From an uncultured Solobacterium sp. (GTDB taxonomy: Bacteria; Bacillota_I; Bacilli_A; Erysipelotrichales; Erysipelotrichaceae), in assembly GCA_938039295.1 (NCBI GenBank), contig CALHUY010000009.1, forward strand, positions 1-23,943: a stretch of 23,943 nucleotides of DNA, in the 5' to 3' direction. Position numbers and translations under genes: made by a program. Below are positions 22,859-23,943 of this stretch, one piece after another. Under the pieces are notes generated by a model. The model was not told the origin of the DNA, searched no databases, and saw only the letters and a program-made list of their open reading frames with translations. Each line of letters starts with the position of its first letter. Position 1 is the stretch's first letter.

Positions 22859-23813
22859 ACTTTAGTTGATTTATAAATTTGATACTCTCATCATAAATCT
22901 GTTGGTATGCAATATTATGAACATAATGAGAACAATCCAAAAACTGATATTCGCCATTCTGTTTGTTGGCTAAATAACCAACACCAAAGCTTCTCCACTC
23001 TTCTTTTGAATAACCAGTACCATCTCCATTTGAGATAAAGAATAACATAGGCACATTAGTCGTATCAATTTGTTCTAATTTCTTTGCGTTTGCTTTAATT
23101 GTTTTTGCTTCATTTATCATAGAAGTTGTGGCTGTTCTTCGATAGAAGATTACTCTATATAATTCTTTTTCTTCCTCTGTTAAGTTTCCATCTTTGATTG
23201 CAGAAGAGGAATTCACTAGATATGGAAGAAATCTAGTAAGTCCTATATCCGCTCCAAACTTTGCTGCACTTAACAAGAACGTATTTATTTTTGTGTTTTG
23301 ATATGCCGCAGGTACAGATGGATCCAATCCAACAATTCCTTTTATTTCTTCCGGATATTTGTTTGCCCAATAGAGTGCTTCAATCCCTGACATAGAATGT
23401 GGAAATAAAATGTATTTATGATTTGTTACCCCTGCTTGAGTCAGTGATTCTCTAGTTTCAAATAAGATTGTATCGATGTCTCTACTCGTATCGCTGATAT
23501 CACTAAAGCCATAACCATCTTTTTCAACAACCGCTATTTGATAGTCTTTTTCAAATAGTGAATATAAAGTTTTAAAATCTAGAGTTGGTGAACATGTCCC
23601 CGCTCCAGACATAAACACTAGTGTAAAATCACTATTCGGATTACCAGATAGATAAACATTCAGACGATGTCCATTGATTTCAACAATCTTCCCGTTTGTC
23701 TTAAATAAGGCATTCTCATTTTTTAGTTTTATTTTATGATTCACAAAACTGATGAATACGATTAACCCTATTACAACTACAATAATACTAATCAGTTTAA
23801 TCAATTTTTTCAT
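22857..23813 (-). CDS. Membrane-anchored alpha/beta hydrolase
   Basis: A 318-residue protein with one N-terminal membrane segment (about 4-24, KK start, no cleavage site seen); the catalytic domain is probably outside the cell. Fold features: LVFMSGAGTCS (oxyanion loop), VVEKDGYGFSD, nucleophile S140 in FPHSMSGIEALYWANKYP (the usual flanking glycines are P138 and S142), LDPSVP, and a C-terminal DCSHYVHNI with H296 or H299 as catalytic histidine. The PHSMSG elbow is typical of a Firmicute subgroup of unassigned hydrolases. AGGAG is 8 bases before the ATG. Likely an esterase or lipase-like enzyme; substrate unknown. Confidence 0.83.
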   Translation of the reverse strand: MKKLIKLISIIVVVIGLIVFISFVNHKIKLKNENALFKTNGKIVEINGHRLNVYLSGNPNSDFTLVFMSGAGTCSPTLDFKTLYSLFEKDYQIAVVEKDGYGFSDISDTSRDIDTILFETRESLTQAGVTNHKYILFPHSMSGIEALYWANKYPEEIKGIVGLDPSVPAAYQNTKINTFLLSAAKFGADIGLTRFLPYLVNSSSAIKDGNLTEEEKELYRVIFYRRTATTSMINEAKTIKANAKKLEQIDTTNVPMLFFISNGDGTGYSKEEWRSFGVGYLANKQNGEYQFLDCSHYVHNIAYQQIYDESIKFINQLK

Positions 23814-23854
23814 ACTTTGTACTCCTAGGTAATTTTTATAAATGATTTAGTTCA

Positions 23855-23863
23855 GTTATACCA
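23855..23863 (-). promoter_or_regulatory. Extended -10 promoter of the membrane-anchored hydrolase
   Basis: Minus-strand TGG TATAAC. A TTGTCA lies 19 bases upstream, a little too far for an ordinary -35. Confidence 0.45.
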
Positions 23864-23893
23864 TAATTTTGATAATCAATGACAATATAAAAA

Positions 23894-23924
23894 GAGAATA
23901 CTAACCAATTCAGTTAGTATTCTC
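23894..23924 (-). terminator. Terminator of a minus-strand gene beyond the right edge
   Basis: Stem GAGAATACTAAC/GTTAGTATTCTC (12 bp, 7-base loop) followed on the minus strand by TTTTTATATT. The gene it ends is not in the window. Confidence 0.88.
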
Positions 23925-23943
23925 CATTATTTTATTTCACAGT

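Overview
The window is AT-rich with short intergenic gaps, strong Shine-Dalgarno sites, many ATGA/TAATG gene overlaps and tight hairpin/T-tract terminators. It carries Gram-positive surface proteins: Cna-B and Spy0128-like domains, a Listeria-Bacteroides repeat, and a C-terminal membrane segment with a basic tail. Together these point to a low-GC Firmicute chromosome, possibly an Erysipelotrichia relative; that lineage is inferred from overall style, not from a marker gene. No tRNA, rRNA, CRISPR array, phage or insertion-sequence gene is visible.

Left edge (1-5150) is a cell-surface module. A very large secreted protein (minus strand, running off the left edge) has Ig-like repeats alternating with Asp-rich calcium-binding-type segments. 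It is divergent from a pilin-like protein, whose gene overlaps a TraX-family membrane acyltransferase gene by 14 bases. TraX is known for acetylating F pilin, so the last pair suggests a surface protein and its modifying enzyme.

Middle (5200-13240, all minus strand) holds a GNAT acetyltransferase, an NhaP2-type cation/proton antiporter, a small XRE regulator translationally coupled to a DUF3278-like membrane protein, and an RclA-like flavoprotein disulfide reductase. It ends with a four-gene operon: HAD phosphatase, RlmCD-type rRNA methyltransferase, small-molecule-type methyltransferase, alpha/beta hydrolase. The XRE gene has two matching operator-like palindromes, one over the -35 and one just after the predicted start point.

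Right half (13244-20850, minus strand) holds a secreted, membrane-anchored C69 dipeptidase and a complete NAD salvage operon, nrtR-pncA-pncB-nadD-nadE. That operon takes nicotinamide to nicotinate, NaMN, NaAD and NAD. It is led by its own Nudix-type repressor, and a 19-bp palindrome sits at the predicted start point. All junctions in this operon overlap or nearly touch, and nadD begins with TTG.

Right edge (20930-23943) holds a small membrane protein, a Cof-type HAD phosphatase, an unnamed helical protein and a membrane-anchored alpha/beta hydrolase. Two unrelated HAD genes (13185 and 21558) have a -10-like hexamer exactly 6 bases before the ATG and no ribosome binding site, which predicts leaderless transcripts.
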